Of a stretch of 64,000 nucleotides of DNA, positions 46,320 to 57,099 are shown piece after piece. Under the pieces are notes generated by a model. It ran no database searches. It was not told the origin of the DNA and saw only the letters and a list, made by a program, of their open reading frames with translations. A program made the position numbers and the translations under genes. Source of the stretch: Gnetum montanum (taxonomy: Eukaryota; Streptophyta; Gnetopsida; Gnetales; Gnetaceae); the NCBI GenBank assembly GCA_015680685.1, contig MNCI01006048.1, positions 118,281 through 182,280 on the forward strand, written 5' to 3'. The first letter of the stretch is position 1. Every line of letters begins with the position of its first letter.

Positions 46320-46600
46320 CATTGGAACTGTAACTACACTAGGCTAGCTTAGTCACTGGTGCTGCCTTGCATAGCCAATATAGCCAAGATTGCCCAAAAA
46401 AACTAATAAAATGGATTCCCTAAAAAACCCAAAACACCATAAAATTAACAACTAAGACAAACCCAGCCACTTTTTCACATTTTTCATGCACAAAACACCA
46501 AACTACCTAGATGGGAAGTTGGAACTGCACTAGGCTAGCATAGTCCCTACCCAAAAGCCCAACATAGTCCATCCAAAGAAAAAAAATAGGTCGAGGTTCC
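46320..46600 (+). repeat. ACTACGCT palindrome units (two, ~190 bp apart)
   Basis: TACACTAGGCTAGCTTAGTC near 46334 and GCACTAGGCTAGCATAGTCC near 46528 are about 194 bp apart. The second is followed by CTACCCAAAAGCCCAACATAGTCCA, as in the 59.5-61.2 kb array. Confidence 0.7.
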
Positions 46601-47741
46601 TTGAAACTTCTCTCAAATTAATTGAAGTGCATAAAATAGAAACCTTTTGTCTCTTTTAACTAATGCTAAGAGTGTAAAATTACAATTTGAAAGAATAAGA
46701 GTTTTAATTGCTATGAGTTTCAAAGCACTGATTCAAAAGAGTGTACACATGGGAGAGGGTATGACGTTGATAGCATGATGGAAACACTTCAAGTTTTAAA
46801 GTGAAACCTCCTACAAGCATATGAGAATTAATAAAACATAAAGGACAAAAAAAACCATCAAGAGCTGCAACCAATTGACCACATATAAAATGTGATCATT
46901 AGGTAGTCCCCTAAGTCCCAAATGAGCAAGTAGGTACAAATCAAACAACTAAAAAAATCACATCTTTGATGTCCAAGTGTAACAAAGGAGGACAATGTAA
47001 TGACTGAAAACATCGGTGGTTGAAATCACCAAGGGGTCAATAGACACATAGCCTAACACAACCCCCGCATGAGGGCCTACTGGAAGTAGAGGCAGAGTAC
47101 CCTAGATGGTTTTATCAATCGAATGGGGACTTTGTCGGTTGCAACTAGGGTGTTGGGTGCAACTGGGGATGGCATGGTTAGCCGAGCTATGAATGCAAAT
47201 GACGCAAAACGATGCTAACGATTTAAGCGGTGGTTCGTAGTGCTAAGTGTAGAGCGTAGTCATAGGTGGGGGCAAGTGTAGTCAAGGGTTTTGGCTGAAA
47301 CAAGGGTGCCAACCCATGGAGACTGCTGCCAAAGCATAACTTCAATGTGACAATGCATGAAAAATGCAAAAAATGCAAAGAAAACCTGAAAATGTAGGAG
47401 AGAGAAACAAAAAAATAACCCAAATGGGGTTGAGCTTAGTCAACTTCAAATGGGGTTTAGAAGACACGCGGTGTACAATAGGCATAGTGGAGACCATAGT
47501 CATAGTCTCAATGGTGTCAGGCCATGAAGTCTAGTGCTTGCCATGGTGTTCATGCTTGCCAAGTTGGCTACTATAGTGTACTGTGGGCTATGGTGTCTTG
47601 CAAGGGCATAGTTGGGTGTAGAACGCGACTCTACCTCTCTACTAGTGCCTTTGGGTCTTGTTCATCCAAAATGCTAAGTGTCGATTGCCAAAATGCTAGA
47701 TGCTAAATGAAAATGCCAACCCCTAAAATGTTGGAGGTGTA

Positions 47742-47756
47742 GGGATATTTATATGG
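47742..47756 (-). promoter_or_regulatory. TATA box of the minus-strand LTR
   Basis: The minus strand reads CCATATAAATATCCC followed by AACATTTTAGG and TTGGCATTTTCA, the same layout as CCCTATAAATACCCA plus CCATTTTTAGG plus TTTGGCATT in LTRs A, B and C. Confidence 0.65.
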
Positions 47757-47769
47757 CTAGGGTAAATCC

Positions 47770-48640
47770 AAAATGTAGATCGAGCATCGCATGGCAGTGT
47801 GGTAGTTGAGACTACGTTGTGAGGTAGTTAGGACTACGCTGTACCCTAACTACGCTCTCCATTGTAGCAAACGGTGTTAGACTATGTTGTCCACAGACAG
47901 ACTTTGCAAGGTTGAGAGATTGTGACTACACTCGCCAACTACTTATGCAAGTGCCAAGGAGACTGCAATGTATGTAAGAAAATGCCAAAAAATGCAACTT
48001 TTGGAGACTACGCTCTGGGACTACATTGTCCACTATGAGAAGTGGTGTTGAGCATAGTTACAATTTCAGGGAGAAGAAGGATGCAAAAAAGGTAAATGTT
48101 AGCATTGGAGATGTGTTGAAGCTAAGGTGAATGTTGATGTTGCATTGTGAAGGCCTTTGGAGGTTGTTTTGCATGTCAACACTTGACTACGCTCTAGACT
48201 AGGTCAGAGGGTAGTTCCAGACTTAGGCAAAATCTGGCAAGAAACTAGCAAAATGTGGTTAAGTGATGACTACACTCTAGGGGAGGATGACTATGCTCCC
48301 AACTAGGGGTGAGCATAGTCTCAATACTTAGAGAAATTTTTGCAAAATCTAGCTTCTAAACTAACTATGCTTGACTACACTTTAGAGCATAGTTCCAACA
48401 ATGGAGAGCGTACTCTTGGCACTTAGAAAACTCTTGCAAAAAATGAGGTTCCAAATTGTCTACGTTTGACTATGCTACAGAGTGTAGTTCCAACAATTAG
48501 AAAAAATATGCCAAAACTCGTGTTTTCATGCGAACTACACTCTAAAGTGTAGTTAGCGTAGTTAACACATAATAGCCAGTTTTGCAAGATTACTTCACAC
48601 GCTTGTCGTGGTGTCCGTGCCTACTGGGATTGTGACTATG
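47770..48640. repeat. CTACGCT motif array in the centre of the inverted LTR pair
   Basis: At least fifteen motifs of the form GACTACGCT, GAGCGTAGT or AGAGCATAGT occur between 47810 and 48640, often back to back (for example GACTACGTTGTGAGGTAG and CTACGCTGTACCCTAACTACG). Both orientations are present, so the region can pair with itself at many points. Confidence 0.75.
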
Positions 48641-49129
48641 CTCTCCATTATGCCTGTTGTACACCACATACCTTCTAAACCCCATTTGAAGCTAACTACG
48701 CTCAACCCCATTTGACGCTAACTATGCTCAACCCTATTGGGGTGGTGTTCTATTTCTCTCTCCTACATTTTTCACATTTTCATTGCATTTTTGACATTTT
48801 TCACGCGTTATCACATTGAAACTATGCTTGGGCAGTAGTCTTCATGTGGCACCCTCATTTCGGCAAAAACCCTTCATATACGCTTAGCACCGTGAAACAC
48901 TATTTAAACACTTAGCATTGTTTAGCATCGTTTGCATTCATGCCTCAGCTAACCATGGCACCCCTAGTTGCACCCAGCACCCCAATTGCAACCAGCAAAG
49001 TTCTAGTTCAATCGACAAGATCATCTAGTGCACTTCACCTTTGCTTCTAGCAGGCCCTCACGTAGGGGTAGGGTTAGGCTATGCATCCGTTGACCCCTCG
49101 GTGATTCCAGCCACCCATGTTTTTGGTGA

Positions 49130-50039
49130 TTACAGACCGTACATAATGACTCCTCCGTGATAAAATAATAGACTTTTTCTTCATCCCACATTAAAACTTC
49201 CCCGATGAATTTAAACAGCCCTGACTTACCATACCGATAATTTGCAGTGTCCACAAGATGTGAATAGCAATTTATATTTCATAGCAATGTAATAATATGC
49301 TTGATAAATGTACCAAAGAATTATTGTTATGTGCTTTCATTGGATTGAAATCCTTGAACCACTTGCATTCTGTGAGTGGGATGCTGCTAATTCTCTTCAA
49401 ACACATTACACCTGTTAAGCAAAAGTACAAATGGTGCATTTCTGAAACAAAGATGCGTTAAAATATTAAAAAGAAAGAAAAAAAGAAAAACTCTTTGCTC
49501 GGCATCATCTTGTTTCTTAGGAATGCCCCCCCTCTTCTTCCACCATTACCACCACCTCTGCCTGGCACACAGTTCATGCATAACCCTAATCATGACCAGT
49601 TGATGAGTGCATGCAATAAGCCTTAGGTTGCTTGTATGGATGAACTGCTTGGATATATCTTATCCAAGCGTACATCCTGCACCACGTGGTGAAATTCGCC
49701 ACCCACACTTGTCATCAGGGTCAGACCACAACAAGTCACACATTGCACCTTCTTGAGGAACCTCTTATCCACGATCAAAGTTCCTTATGTTTTCTATGGT
49801 GTGTATGGAAAATGATAATCCCCCATGCAAACAGAAAATCTCCGGCTGAACCTGTGAATGCGAAGCAGAAAAAATAGAGGCATCACTACTGCTGAATAGC
49901 GTGAATCTGTAAAGCTGAAGTTCCAAACAAACGGAAAGAAGAAAATTTTAACAAATAAAACAGTCGTATTACAAGTGCTGTCAAAGGAAAGTAGTCAAAC
50001 AGGTCGGTGAAAATCTTCTTAACATTTGCATTGCCATAC
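49130..50039 (-). pseudogene. PP2A-type protein phosphatase catalytic subunit pseudogene
   Basis: Reading the minus strand: exon a (50039-49973) gives [20 protein letters not shown]. It is joined through a GT...AG intron (49972-49852, GTAATACG...CATTCACAG) to exon b (from 49851), which gives [22 protein letters not shown], a stop, [42 protein letters not shown] and THQLVM near 49590. These are in order the conserved blocks of plant PP2A catalytic subunits, including HGG and SPRGAG. Two in-frame stops are present (after FDRG and CTLG). A damaged last exon is likely at 49256-49130 (TANYRYG for APNYCYRCG), cut off by the LTR at about 49140. The retained intron shows it is a genomic copy, not a processed one. 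Upstream exons are missing. Confidence 0.88.
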
Positions 50040-50099
50040 CTTAAATTACACAATATAATGGAAATCATTGTGCATAAAGTGCTACTAGTATTAACTTTG

Positions 50100-50840
50100 T
50101 TAACCTAATAAAAAAAACCCTCGTCCCTCATCGTCCACCGTAGCTGCGCCCAGATCTGGAGTCGCCCGTCGTTGCCACGGCCAGATCTGCAGGGCCATGT
50201 GCAAATGCTAACCGCCGCTGTGCACTGTGTCGACACTCGAGAGACTACACTGAGCGTAGTTCCGAAAACGGAACTACGCCAAAGCCCAAAGGGAACTACG
50301 GTAGACCAGCGTAGTCCGAGAACAAAACTACGCCAAACCCCAAAGGGGACTACGCTAGCCTAGCGTAGTCCTGAAAATGGAACTACACCAAGCTCCAAAG
50401 GGAACTACGCTGGTCACCAAAATTCTTTTCCTACCTCCGTCTCCTAGCGTAGTCCTCGTGCGTTGCCGTTCCCTGCACCTCTGCATCACGTCCAAAACCC
50501 TCTGTGGACTGGCGATGCGCTTCCACCGCAGAAACCCTCCTGGTGCTGCTGTTCTCGCACGTGTAAACCGCACGCGGACAGAGGCTCCGGATGCAACGGC
50601 AACGCAGACATTTTGTTATACAGAACCGCCTTCTATTACCACGTCACAAACCTCTCCGCTGGCCTCCTCTCCCTCCCCTGCTGCGCGTCCTACGACCATT
50701 GCGCCTCCATGCCGTGTAGCTACGTCGCATCTACCCCTGCGCATGCCTGCACTGTGTAGGCCGGCCAGCACCACCGCTCTCCCTTGTGCCCTGCTTTTGC
50801 TATGACATTTAAAAAATAAATAAATAAATAAAACTTCTTT
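50100..50840 (+). mobile_element. GC-rich insert with palindrome array and (TAAA)n-like tail
   Basis: It is strikingly GC- and CpG-rich against AT-rich flanks, starting after a run of A (50109-50117) and ending in AAAAAATAAATAAATAAATAAAA (50810-50833). An A-rich simple tail suggests a non-LTR retroposon (LINE 5' part or SINE-like). A 142-codon plus frame (50377-50805) is Pro/Ala/Ser/Thr-rich with no motif and is probably a by-product of composition. Nature uncertain. Confidence 0.45.
50232..50460. repeat. 54-55-bp tandem repeat of ACTACGCT palindromes, CpG intact
   Basis: GGAACTACGCC-like unit starts fall at 50270, 50324 and 50379, giving periods of 54 and 55 bp. Each unit has a second GACTACGCTAG...AGCGTAGTC palindrome. 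The best (50347-50371) is an 11-bp perfect inverted repeat, GGACTACGCTA and TAGCGTAGTCC, with a 3-nt spacer. Nearly all motif CpGs are intact, unlike the other arrays in the window. Confidence 0.88.
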
Positions 50841-50853
50841 CCAAGGTTATGCC

Positions 50854-50938
50854 TAACAAAACTTTATAGCTATGCATGAAAAGAATCCGATTTTCCTAAC
50901 AAAACTTTATATAGCTATGCATGAAAAGAATCCGATTC
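50854..50938. repeat. ~42-bp tandem duplication
   Basis: CCTAACAAAACTTTATA...GCTATGCATGAAAAGAATCCGATT occurs twice in a row, the second copy with an extra TA. Confidence 0.9.
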
Positions 50939-51181
50939 ATTGAACGTGTTTGGGTACGTGTGCCTCAATAAAAAGTGGGGACGGGTTCGTAGCCGGGGAT
51001 GTGATAGAGAAAATTTAAATATATTAGATTTTAAAAAAAATTAAATCTCATATATCATAAAAAAACATTGTATAATATAGAAGTACAATGTAATTCAAAA
51101 TATTGTTAATGTTTAAAAATTGCATAAAAGATTGCAATGAAATATTAAGTATTGAGTCTCATGTGTTATAAAATATTTTAG

Positions 51182-51221
51182 CATTATCATATATATATAT
51201 ATATATATATGTGATAATGTT
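51182..51221. repeat. AT microsatellite inside a short palindrome
   Basis: CATTATCAT, about eleven AT units, then ATGTGATAATG. The ends CATTATCA/TGATAATG are inverted, so it can form a hairpin. Confidence 0.8.
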
Positions 51222-51303
51222 ACAAAATTATCTATCTCTTTTTAAATCACAAAAGAGTTTCTTGCCAAAGTTTAGAAGTTGTCACATTGTTTAAATTATA
51301 ATT

Positions 51304-53930
51304 TTAGCCTATATTTTCTCCTTGCTCTACTCTAAAGAGTAAATTTGTAAAACCTACTTCATTTTGTTCTATGTCATTAATATCATTTCCATGGTAATCA
51401 TCTTCATCAAGGATTGAATCATCAATATTAAGATTCATTGCTCCAGGAACATTAACTAAGTCAGTATAATAACTTTCTCTATCATCAACTATTGGAACAT
51501 CATCATCTTCTGGATTAACATCCCAATGAAGAGTAGGTGAATGCCTATATTTTATTTCCTTTCTTTCTTCCAATCTAATCATGTTATGAATAGATACTAA
51601 TTTTTCAGCTCTTTTTGGAGTGAGACTGTTTCTTTTGATCCAATGAATGAAAGAATATGTTGATCAATTTCTTTCAGCAATAGAAGAAGATGCAACCTAC
51701 ATAAATGATAAAAACAAGAATAAATTTTTGCATTGTTAAAAGATTCATTTTATAAATTATTCAAAACTTCATCAATAAACAAACTCATTTGAAGCTTTAG
51801 ACCTAATAGCCTACTAATCATGGTGTTTAGAGAATGCATAATGATATATAAAACATACAGTTCATAAATTAATTAAGGAAATTAATACATATTAATATTT
51901 GTTATAAGTTTAATGAAAAANNNNNNNNNNNNNNNNNNNNNNNNNNNNNNNNNNNNNNNNNNNNNNNNNNNNNNNNNNNNNNNNNNNNNNNNNNNNNNNN
52001 NNNNNNNNNNNNNNNNNNNNNNNNNNNNNNNNNNNNNNNNNNNNNNNNNNNNNNNNNNNNNNNNNNNNNNNNNNNNNNNNNNNNNNNNNNNNNNNNNNNN
52101 NNNNNTCTATGTTTTGAAGAATACCACTTAATATTTAATGCATATGCAGCCATATGCAATGGGGTATTTGTAGCATTCCATCTTTTTAGAATCAATGGAA
52201 GTAACTAAGCATTATAAAAATCAAGAGAGCTATCCATTTTTATAACCCTTTTTTTAATTTCTGTTAACATATTTTCATAAATTACATAAATTTCTCCTAA
52301 TGCAGGTTGTAGCATATGTATCTGTATTAGCATAACGAATGAAATCAACAATAGGTTGTAGCATGCTAACAATCCTCCTATAATTTAACAAATACTTATT
52401 TTTAATAAGATATAAAGATGCAAAAAATAAAAAATAAAGATTTATATTTCAAATAAATTATTTCTTACTTCATTTGTTTCCACCACTCATTTGATAAAAT
52501 CTTTTCTCTAACACTCTTTCCCATAGTTGTGTTGGCTTCCTCTCAATTCTTCCATTTACTGGTTATAACCATTATTTGTAATGATTATTGTATCTCTTGC
52601 ATTCTCTCCAACATTATGAAATATGAAGCATACCTGTTTCACAAAATTTATAATTAGTTTAGCATTAATAAATCAAATTTTTTAAAAACACACAATATAG
52701 ACCTTTGTATTCTATTGCCTTGTTTCTATAGGTTTTTTGAAAGTCTTATTTTTGCTACATTTCCTGAACAAGGAATTTGAATAATGATGATTGCAAATGA
52801 AAATTTGTATGTCTCTTGCATCTATAATAAGCTTTTTCACCCAATCAATTTTACCAATATCACGAAGTGTATTATTTAGAGAATGAACACAACAAGGAGT
52901 CCAAAATATATTTGGATGAATTATTTCTATCATTTTTCCTCCACGTTTACAAACAGGAGCTAAATTTGTTATAATTTGAATAATGTTTCTTAAACCAATA
53001 GTTGCAATTGTTGTTTCTAATAATTTGGCTTGAAAATCAACACCTTTTATATGATTAGATTGTAGCATTAAGAAAAAATGGTCCAAGTTGACAACTAATT
53101 ATAATATTAATTAATGGACGTTGATGAATATCAATCCATCCATCCATTATAATAGAACAACCACTTTGTTGCCAAAATTGCTTCCATTCTTCCAACTTTT
53201 TCATGCCAAGTTGATACCTCTCATCAAGAGGATCATTTTGAATTTTATCTTCAGTTGGAGGGATATAAGATGGACCTGCCATATAAAAATATTAGTTTTA
53301 CTAATAATTTTAAATAAAAAATGATAATTTAAAATTTAAAAATATTACCTACTTCAATGGCATAATGAATTGCTTCTTTGAATGAAGGAGTATGTGCAAG
53401 TTTGAATGGTAATTCATTTGCATAAAACATTTTTACAATATTGATATTAGCTTTTATTTTTTTTAACTTGAAAACTTATTTCTGTTGGTTTAAGCACTTT
53501 TCTTTTTGCTGGTTGTACAACATCCTTTTTCTTGTTCTTACTTTCCTCTGTTCGAATACTTACAGTAATGCTCTTTATCATAGTTTTTGCTTGAAAGTAG
53601 TTATACATAGCTTTTTGAATATCAGGATATGGAAATTTACATGCAATAACACTTGTTCATGTTTTATTTTCTAATGTCTAAAAGAAATGATGATGCATTC
53701 ATGTACCACTTGCAGTGAATTCATGGCTACATACATGACACTTCCATCTTTTGTTTCCACCTCCTCCACTCCTACAAGTGTCTAGTTGTGTTACAAATTG
53801 TTTTAATGTAGATTTCAAAATAAATCTACCTTTTGTAAATGGTTTCAAAATTTTCGCATTACAATTTAAGATATTTTCTTCTTGCGATGCATTTTCCTCC
53901 AATAGAGTACTATCTATTTTATTCTCATTG
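51304..53930 (-). pseudogene. hAT transposase pseudogene (BED finger, DUF659, hAT dimerisation)
   Basis: In minus-strand order: 53902-53690 gives GGGGNKRWKCHVCSHEFTAS, a BED zinc finger of the CxxC type, with MHHH after a stop (likely CGA to TGA). 53282-53055 gives GPSYIPPTEDKIQ and GCSIIMDGWIDIHQRPLINI (DUF659 region with first catalytic Asp in DGW). After a shift near 53080, 53060-52712 gives LLETTIATIGLRNIIQI, PNIFWTPCCVHSLNNTLRDI and DWVKKLIIDARDIQIFICNH. The usual VTDNA aspartate is TN. After a 185-N gap, 51690-51580 gives IAERN.STYSFIHWIKRNSL and LTPKRAEKLVSIHNMIRLEE, the C-terminal dimerisation block. A DE-rich tail ends at 51304. Stops and shifts make it inactive. The ends of the transposon were not found. 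Confidence 0.9.
51921..52105. other. Assembly gap (185 N)
   Basis: It lies inside the hAT transposase pseudogene. Confidence 0.99.
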
Positions 53931-54177
53931 CTATCTATGTCTTGAATAGAGCTCGTCTTTATGACTCTATAAATATTAATAGTAAAAATTAGAAAATGAG
54001 ATATGACTGCTACTCTTCACAAAAGTTAAAATGAATTTTAAAAAATTACAAATAGATATACTTACCAATTGCCCAAATTATTGTGACTAACGGTATTTGC
54101 TAGCAAAGAGCTTTTAGAAAAATGTCTGAAGAGCTTTAACACTAAAATGTCATTCAATGCAATAAATTTGGAAATGC

Positions 54178-54255
54178 AAAATAACAAGATGAAATTTCAA
54201 TAAGAAATAGTGATAAATTTAAAAATAACAAGATGAAATTTCAATAAGAAATAGA
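54178..54255. repeat. ~43-bp tandem duplication
   Basis: AAATAACAAGATGAAATTTC followed by AATAAGAAATAG occurs twice, separated by TGATAAATTTAA. Confidence 0.9.
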
Positions 54256-54259
54256 AAAA

Positions 54260-55480
54260 AACTGAAAATCATAGACAAATATATTTAATAACTATTAAAA
54301 CAGGGGTGGAATTTCATAAAATATGAAATATGGCATCATAAAGGAATTGCTTCTTTGAATGAAGAAATAAAGCCCAAGTTGAAGAATAGTGAAAGCAGCT
54401 TTATTGCATGCAAAAGGGATCCAACTTACGACTTAAATTGTCATGAACTTCGCTAGACTAGGTAACCTAGAAGTAGGCTTCGGGAAGTGATGGTTCACAT
54501 AAGCAACCCCAAATAAATAGATGGTTAGGGTAAGCAAAAGGGTAGTGTAAGCAATCCTCAATAGCCATTGGGTAGTTGAAAATCAGACGATAGCTAATAC
54601 ACTATATATGCCATAGTTTTCCATCAATATGGAAAGAATCGATATGGACCTTTCTTTTTGGATATTTTCTATAGAAAATCAAATGATAGTTAACAACAAT
54701 GTCTTCACCCAAATCAAACTAGGCAGAGACCTCCTTCGTCAAGAGAAATGCTCATCTTCTTCTTCGTCACTGACCGCAGATGCGGTGAGATACTAAGAAA
54801 AATTGAAGATAAAACAAAAAATTTCAAAGCTGGAAGAGAGAAATACAAGCATTAGGGTTTACTATAGAAACAGATCTTAAGGCGTTTGGAGAGTCTGCCA
54901 ACAGAAGCATCCAATTCCCTATGAATGGTGGAGCATCTGTCAACAAAAGGTGTTGGACACGGATGCAATTTGCAGTAAAAATAGGTAAGATTGGACATGA
55001 TTTTCAAGTAAAAATAAGTAAGATTTTAATGGACAATGAATGTTATAGTTGAAAGTTGAAAATCAAGACACCATTGCACAAAAAATTATAATTTACATAC
55101 CTAATGCAGATTTTACACGCTTCTGTACACATACCCGAATCCACTGCGAACGATTCATGAAATTTTCTTGGGAATCGTGAATCTCCGGTGCATAGCTTTA
55201 TAGTAATAACAATAATAATTTTTTCTCTGACATCCACAACTTATTTATCAAATATATCTATTGATCAAGACAACATCCCATGGCTATGTGAGCCTATCAT
55301 AGCCACTCTCCCCACAACAACGCATACTATCGTATCGCAGTCACTGATTCAAACCCATGACCGATTACAAACAAAACATCAAACTTTTTTTTTACATTCA
55401 ATCTTAATTGAAACGAAGAAACCCTTGGGATTTTCTTTGCTAGCGTGAATTTAGGATTTAAATAGGTTGTTTCTTAAATA
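54260..55480. other. Stretch without a recognised gene
   Basis: AT-rich sequence. A ~28-bp block GAATTGCTTCTTTGAATGAAG at 54345 repeats the text at 53367 in the hAT remnant. Nothing else is recognised; short frames (for example 55188-55448) have no motif. Confidence 0.45.
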
Positions 55481-55710
55481 AGGACCGTAAACCAAATATG
55501 AGTTAAGAAAAAAAAAATCTCATTAAACATACATTAAATTTAGTACTATTTTGACTTTGCTCAATTTAACTTGTTTCACCTAGTTGTCCATATTTTATTA
55601 TGTTTTAACTCATTTTAACCCTATCTTTACCCCATTATTACTTTATTTTACCTTATTTTACCAAGTTTTACCTTGCTTTTGCCTCATAGTGACCCAACCC
55701 AGCAAAATAG

Positions 55711-55802
55711 GCCTTACACCACAGCCTACCAAGGCCTTAAACTAGCAACATGGCATACCAAGGCCTAAAACTGGTAATTTTATGGCTTGCTAAGGCCTAA
55801 AA
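55711..55802. repeat. CCATGG/AAGGCCT short tandem repeat
   Basis: Three ~33-bp units of the type CCTACCAAGGCCTTAAACTAGCAACATGG. Confidence 0.75.
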
Positions 55803-56577
55803 ATAGAAAAATTTAACCTTTTTTAATTGCATTATTCCACCACTTGGCATTGCTTAGGCCTTGTTTGAATTGATTTGACATAGATTAAAGTCATTTGACA
55901 TCAGCATAGCCTTATTTGACATCATTCTATGTGGCTTTGACCATCATTTGACTTTTGTTTGACCCCATCCTACATAATTTGACCCTAGTATTACAAACTA
56001 TTTGCATTATTGTTAATGTATTTTACATTATTTTTACACTATTTAACAATCTTATTACATAGGTGCCACTTGATGGGCTTATGTTACCATGCAAGATTGA
56101 GCTAGGAGGATAAGGGAGCAAATTGGACTAGACTCAAAGCCTAAATAAGCTCCTCTCATGATGTTGTTAAATTGAGTTGACCTTAAATATCCAAACCTTA
56201 AGACCTTGAAACCATTTCACTCTATAGCCATAACACCTTGAAGTAGCCTGACTACCATAAAGCCAAAAACATCATTGAGGGCCCTTTGGTCAAAATTCCC
56301 ATCTAAGATCAATATGGTGAGGAGAAAACACATAGGAGCAAGTTCCTCACCAAAAATTAAGCTTGCTCATAACCTCATCAAGCCCTTGTAATGCAACATT
56401 AAAGCCATCACATAGCCTTGATTACATCTAACACAAAAATGGTTACTTGTAGTGTTGTTTATTATTTTTGATAGGTTGTAATGAGTGACTAATGTTGAAG
56501 ATTTTGATGGTGAATAATAAGAAAGCCTACATGATATCTTTTGCACGATATAGGAACATCAATCCCATGGTCCACTA

Positions 56578-56778
56578 TGACCTTACATTGGCACCATGGC
56601 CTGCTAGGGCCTAAAAATGATGCAACCATGGCCTAATGAGGCCTTAAACTAGCAACATAGCTTGCCTAGGCCTTAAATCGATACCATGATATGCTAAGAC
56701 CTTAAACTGACACCATGGCCTACCAGGGCCTAAAAATGATGCAACCATGGCCTACTAAGGCATTAAACTAGCAACACA
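56578..56778. repeat. CCATGG/AAGGCCT short tandem repeat, six units
   Basis: Six units of about 33-35 bp, alternating CCATGGCCTGCTAGGGCCTAA and ACTAGCAACATAGCTTGCC forms. This is the longest array of this repeat in the window. Confidence 0.8.
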
Positions 56779-57099
56779 TGTAACCTCTAGTGACTAGGTT
56801 TGTTGACTATTCTACATGGGCTTATGTATTTCATTATAACAACATGATTTCTTTGCTTTCTTTTCTTGTCCTCTTGGACTTATGTTTGTAGGATGAAGCT
56901 TGGAGTCATCGTAGAGGTGAAACTCATCATAGTAGCAACTCATCACATGACCTTGATGTGTAATATTTGGTGAGTTGTCATGCCACACCAAGAGTACTTG
57001 TTCCACATCATTTCCATTATCCTTCCCTTGAATCCAACCCATAGCCTAATTATAACCTTCCTTACCTTGGATGACAATGTTGACTAATGTTCAACAATC

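Larger units (their letters stand above)
47000..49140. mobile_element. Two Tat-like LTRs fused head to head (large inverted repeat)
   Basis: The left arm (about 47000-47500) and right arm (about 48635-49135) are inverted copies of each other. Shared blocks include GAATCACCGAGGGGTCAA/TTGACCCCTCGGTGATTCC, GGTGCTGGGTGCAACTAGGG and its complement, AAATGCAAAAAATGCAAAG-like text, and CAAATGGGGTT(T/G)AGAA. The right arm also matches the plus-strand R-U5 end of LTRs A-C (CAAGATCATCTAGTG, TTCTAGCAGGCCCTCACGTAGGGG). The middle carries a minus-strand TATA box (47742-47756) and an array of CTACGCT motifs. So the left half is a minus LTR and the right arm belongs to a plus LTR that shares or has lost its U3/TATA. 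Confidence 0.75.
55560..57080 (+). other. Tat-like spacer sequence (pro-RT interval), non-coding
   Basis: Runs of TTTGACATCATT and TTACCTTATTTTACC text, then AGGTGCCACTTGATGGGCTTATG and CATGCAAGATTGA (56062-56110), which matches 61797-61840 just before the reverse transcriptase. The following 300 bp (GGTGAGGAGAAAACACATAG, AAGTTCCTCACCAAAA) also matches 62070-62110. The copy stops before the reverse transcriptase and runs into repeats again. Confidence 0.65.

Noticed and set aside
46998-49151. TAATGACT at 46998-47005 and 49144-49151 as an 8-bp target duplication of the inverted repeat
   Set aside because: The terminal bases of the two arms do not pair up next to these octamers, and the arms are recognisable as LTR ends, so the match is probably chance.
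50377-50805. 142-codon plus-strand open frame as a gene
   Set aside because: It lies in GC-rich, stop-poor sequence, overlaps the palindrome array, has low-complexity Pro/Ala/Ser/Thr composition, and a second long frame overlaps it on the same strand. Composition explains it.
54301-54316. CAGGGGTGGAATTT as the terminal repeat of the hAT element
   Set aside because: It has the wrong orientation for a right end, and no matching partner or 8-bp duplication was seen at the left near 50980.
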